Source of the DNA: an uncultured Eubacterium sp.
Lineage (GTDB): Bacteria > Bacillota > Clostridia > Lachnospirales > Lachnospiraceae
Assembly (NCBI GenBank): GCA_910584595.1
Contig: CAJUBQ010000095.1
Span: 1-17,565 of the forward strand
Length of the DNA: 17,565 nucleotides
Reading direction: 5' to 3'
Position numbers and translations under genes: made by a program. Below the pieces are notes generated by a model. That model did not search any database, was not told where the DNA came from, and was given only the letters and a program-made list of their open reading frames with translations. Of the stretch, positions 15,187 to 17,565 are shown in pieces; the first letter of the stretch is position 1, and every line of letters begins with the position of its first letter.

Positions 15187-15636
15187 ATGACGAAAAAAAA
15201 ATTACTTTCCATTGTTTCCATTGTGTGTATGTTTACACTGATGTTTTTGATTTGTTTTTTTTCACGAAATACAAATGGGTTATATATCAATATTCAAAAC
15301 CAGATTCATACACCTGTGAAAAAAGTTCATATTTTTTTATACAATGGCAGTACAAATATTGTACTGTTTCAAAGAAATACGCTAAACAGTGCAGAATCTG
15401 TCAATGAAATCGTAAATCTGGAAAAATATAAAGGATCCGAATATGCTTTAACAGCCAATTTTATCATTGATAATAAAAAATATGAAACGTGCCTGTGTCC
15501 ATATCTGGTATCCGTCGGTGGAAAGCATACGATCCATATCACAATACATGACAGAAACGATGCTATAATAGCCGATCTGTCTTATGCAGACAGCATTTTG
15601 AACCAGAAAATCACCAACCAGATCAAAATAAAATGA
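15187..15636 (+). CDS. Small membrane-anchored protein of unknown function
   Basis: The product has 149 residues. Residues 5-25 (LLSIVSIVCMFTLMFLICFF) form one membrane helix with positive residues before it, so the rest should be outside. The exposed part is beta-rich (GLYINIQNQIH, VKKVHIFLYN, GKHTIHITIHDRN) with two cysteines at CLC. I do not recognise a family. No ribosome binding site is near the ATG; the only AAAGGGG lies about 45 nt upstream. A mini-frame MLQKTL stops with TGA overlapping the start (ATGA), so translational coupling is conceivable. It lies 205 bp after the DUF6973-like gene on the same strand. The start is uncertain. Confidence 0.55.
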   Translation: MTKKKLLSIVSIVCMFTLMFLICFFSRNTNGLYINIQNQIHTPVKKVHIFLYNGSTNIVLFQRNTLNSAESVNEIVNLEKYKGSEYALTANFIIDNKKYETCLCPYLVSVGGKHTIHITIHDRNDAIIADLSYADSILNQKITNQIKIK

Positions 15637-15700
15637 CAATATCTTATTATCGCAGGATTGAGACTGCTCTATTCAAAAAGCTCGAATATTGACTGCTCAT

Positions 15701-16630
15701 TTATACAAACTCATATTTCTTAAGTATCCCGACCCCTATCGGATACGGCCCTGTATGGACTCCTACCGTTGCGCCAATTTGATGAATCTCTACCTGTGAT
15801 TCCATCTTTGCCGGATTCTGGTTGCCTGTGCCTTCTGCCAGGGATTGGCAGACCTGTTCCCGAAATGAAACTGCCTCTTCATAATCATATCCATATCCGA
15901 CATTGATAACATACCGGCTGGCATCCTCTCCGCTCTCTTTAAAATATGCAACGATCATCTCCAATACTTTATCTCTTGATTTTTTCCGGCTTCTGGCAAG
16001 CCCGGATGGAAATATCTCCCCATCCTTCATCGTTATCAGCGGACGAATATTCAATGTATTCGCCGCAAGCCCCATCAGCTTCCCGACTCTGCCTCCATGT
16101 ACCAGATAAGACATTCCTCCTACTGTAAATAAGATTCTTCCTGTTTCCCGCAGCTTCAGCAGCTTTTCAATCGTATCCTGATAAGAAATGCCATCTCTTT
16201 GCATACGGGCCGCTTCTTTTACAAACATACCTTCCAATACCGTATTTAATGTCGAATCCATAACTGTAATTTTTGCCTGCGGATATGTTTCCTGAATCAT
16301 TTCCGCCGCTGTCATCGCCGACTGATAAGAACCTGAAAATTTGGCTGTAATACAAATACAAAGAACTGGAATGCCTGCCTTTGCATAGCTTTCAAATACA
16401 TCTATATAATCCTGCACCGAAGGCATGGATGTCTTTGGAAACACTTTCGGGTTGTCTGCCATTTTTTGATAGAATTCCCGGACTTCTACTTCTTCTATTT
16501 CTTTCTCATACGTATTTCCATCAAAAGATACATAAAACGGAACAACATCCACACCATTCTCCTGTGCGCCAGCTTCTCCCAAATCTGCTGCTCCATCTGC
16601 AATAATTTTAAATTCCTGTGCTGCCATCAT
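15701..16630 (-). CDS. DegV-family fatty-acid-binding protein (FakB-like)
   Basis: The product has 309 residues. DegV/FakB proteins bind a fatty acid and present it to the kinase FakA for phosphorylation, feeding exogenous lipids into membrane synthesis; whether this member does so is not known. The lobe 1 motifs KTSMPS (66-71) and TAKFSGSYQSA (95-105) correspond to the family's TSxPS and SGTYxSA lipid-head contacts, and YLVHGGRVGK is the conserved glycine-arginine segment. Start chosen at 16630 because AGGAG lies 5 nt upstream; an ATG at 16654 would put that site inside the gene. It appears to be a single-gene unit convergent with the gene at 15187. Confidence 0.9.
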   Translation of the reverse strand: MMAAQEFKIIADGAADLGEAGAQENGVDVVPFYVSFDGNTYEKEIEEVEVREFYQKMADNPKVFPKTSMPSVQDYIDVFESYAKAGIPVLCICITAKFSGSYQSAMTAAEMIQETYPQAKITVMDSTLNTVLEGMFVKEAARMQRDGISYQDTIEKLLKLRETGRILFTVGGMSYLVHGGRVGKLMGLAANTLNIRPLITMKDGEIFPSGLARSRKKSRDKVLEMIVAYFKESGEDASRYVINVGYGYDYEEAVSFREQVCQSLAEGTGNQNPAKMESQVEIHQIGATVGVHTGPYPIGVGILKKYEFV

Positions 16631-16848
16631 TCTCACTCCTGACACTATAATCATAAAATACCGTCCTAAATATTTTCAGTATCAAAAATCCCATACAAAA
16701 AAAGCTTATACAGTCAAAACACTGTTATCTACCTGCAAGTATATACTCTAAAAAAACACGGAACCGTTCCTAAATATAGTTTCTGATACTACCTATCAGT
16801 ATAACGCTTATTTACATAATTGTATATAAAAACTTCATAAAATTTAAG

Positions 16849-16891
16849 TTGACATTTTCCAATTTTTGTTTTATTATGTAGCTTGCTACAT
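16849..16891 (+). promoter_or_regulatory. marR promoter with overlapping palindromic operator
   Basis: TTGACA (16849-16854) and TATTAT (16872-16877) are 17 bp apart. A perfect palindrome, ATGTAGC-TT-GCTACAT (16876-16891), overlaps the end of the -10 box and the start of transcription. Its size and position fit a MarR dimer site, implying autorepression of the regulator and the efflux gene behind it. Confidence 0.8.
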
Positions 16892-16910
16892 ATCGAAGGG
16901 AGATCATCCG

Positions 16911-17345
16911 ATGCATGAACTTAAGCGCTATTTCAAAAAAATACACAATCAGCTTGCCGCGAATTTTAACCAGGCGCTGCGTAAAGACGGACTGACCATC
17001 ACCCAGTTTGACTTTCTTGCCTATTTAGCTGAAAATCCGCAAAGCCACAATACGCTTACAGACATTGCTGACCATTTCGGCGTCAAACATACGAGCGCCA
17101 TCCATGTTCTGAAAATTTTAGAAGAAAAAGGATTTATCAGGAAAAGCAGATCGCCGGACGCCCGTTCGAAAACAATCGCACTAACCGAATCAGGCATACA
17201 GATCGTACAGAAAGTCCAACAAAAAGATCCTTTGGTAAGTCAGCTCCTATTTGACGGTCTTTCCGAAAATGATCTGCAGTATTTGAAAAAAATGCTGCAA
17301 ACCATTTATGCAAATCTGGAATCAGAGGCATTCCGAAATTTATAA
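16911..17345 (+). CDS. MarR-family repressor
   Basis: The product has 144 residues. Start set at 16911, 8 nt after AAGGGAG (16896-16902); an ATG at 16866 lies upstream of the ribosome binding site and inside the promoter. The winged-helix region spans about 45-95: TLTDIADHFGVKHTSAIHVL is the recognition part, and the wing carries the usual D83 and R85 (SPDARSKTIALT). N- and C-terminal helices form the dimer. MarR proteins release DNA on binding phenolic or cationic drugs. The palindrome over its promoter and the MATE pump 65 bp downstream suggest a local drug-response switch, like mepR-mepA of Staphylococcus aureus. Confidence 0.92.
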   Translation: MHELKRYFKKIHNQLAANFNQALRKDGLTITQFDFLAYLAENPQSHNTLTDIADHFGVKHTSAIHVLKILEEKGFIRKSRSPDARSKTIALTESGIQIVQKVQQKDPLVSQLLFDGLSENDLQYLKKMLQTIYANLESEAFRNL

Positions 17346-17410
17346 TACTTTCTAATTTCTTTAGAACATTTGTTCACAATAAAAATATACAGTAAAGGAG
17401 AATCTATTTT

Positions 17411-17565
17411 ATGAAAGATAAGACAACAGAAATTTTTCGCGACGCACCGGTTTCCAAAGCAGTTATCAGCAATGTCATTCCATCGATCATCAGTATGATT
17501 ATGGTACTGATTTATAACTTGGCTGACACCTTCTTTATCGGTCAGACAAAAAATGCATATATGGT
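17411..17565 (+). CDS. MATE-family efflux transporter, 5' part only
   Basis: The first 51 codons are present and the gene runs off the window. AAAGGAG at 17394-17400 sets the start. The sequence KAVISNVIPSIISMIMVLIY followed by NLADTFFIGQ is the first membrane helix and conserved loop of MATE pumps, which expel cationic drugs in exchange for Na+ or H+. No promoter of its own is visible in the 65-bp gap after the MarR gene, so it is probably co-transcribed and controlled by that repressor. Confidence 0.88.
   Translation, partial: MKDKTTEIFRDAPVSKAVISNVIPSIISMIMVLIYNLADTFFIGQTKNAYM

Noticed and set aside
15130..15407. Open frame overlapping the gene at 15187 with a zinc-ribbon-like ACPRCYKKRYDEK and HCFHC
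   Set aside because: The pattern is suggestive, but the frame has no start codon before 15225 and its continuation is low-complexity and aromatic, unlike a protein. The frame at 15187 has a proper membrane helix and better composition. A frameshifted ribbon-plus-helix ancestor cannot be excluded.
15637..15700. Terminator between the convergent genes at 15636 and 15701
   Set aside because: Only a five-pair TATTC/GAATA stem and a direct GACTGCTC repeat are present, with no T-run. The evidence is insufficient.
16760..16799. GGAACCGTTCC palindrome and CTGATA/TATCAG hairpin between the degV and marR genes
   Set aside because: The first cannot form a hairpin and the second is only six pairs. No T-run or promoter element ties them to a function, so they may be chance.

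Overview
The window looks like chromosomal DNA of a low-to-mid GC Gram-positive anaerobe of the Clostridia, most likely a gut Lachnospiraceae. The basis is strong AGGAGG-type ribosome binding sites, near-consensus sigma-A promoters, CsoR-type copper control, a DegV protein, FIST-GGDEF signalling, and a DUF4869-type gene. The assignment to family is inferred from protein style, not from a marker gene.

Layout. Positions 1-155 are a compact, structured non-coding RNA cut at its 5' end; it resembles the raiA motif from memory. A strong promoter then drives a FIST-GGDEF diguanylate cyclase (364-2133, +). It converges with a minus-strand block: an SGNH-type extracellular hydrolase with a 30-bp tandem repeat at its C-terminus (2248-3678), a secreted transglutaminase-like protein (3849-4910) and a GreA-family factor (4965-5468). 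Next is the copper operon csoR-copA (5640-8636, minus). Its CsoR-type palindrome lies exactly in the spacer of its promoter, and its CopA carries a C-terminal CopZ-like domain preceded by an internal ribosome binding site. Further on are a P-loop ATPase (8978-9514) and the remnant of a DUF4869 gene (9514-9758), then a two-gene heterodimeric ABC exporter operon (9943-13562, minus).

The ABC operon is preceded by a roughly 380-nt leader (13563-13945). It contains a promoter, a 12-codon leader peptide with its own ribosome binding site, competing hairpins and an intrinsic terminator just before the first ABC start codon. This is the architecture of ribosome-mediated attenuation, as expected for a transporter induced by translation-inhibiting drugs. 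I consider it the most interesting element of the window.

Divergent from that leader is an AT-rich plus-strand pair: a secreted DUF6973-like protein (14115-14981) and a small membrane-anchored protein of unknown function (15187-15636), separated by a long inverted repeat. The window closes with a minus-strand DegV lipid-binding protein (15701-16630) and a plus-strand MarR regulator (16911-17345) with a perfect palindrome on its own promoter. The MarR gene is followed by the start of a MATE efflux pump (17411 to the window end), a MepR/MepA-like arrangement.

Overall this is an envelope, stress and efflux neighbourhood. It has three separate small-molecule defence units (copper, ABC exporter, MATE), each with a visible and different control element: repressor in the spacer, leader attenuation, and MarR autorepression.
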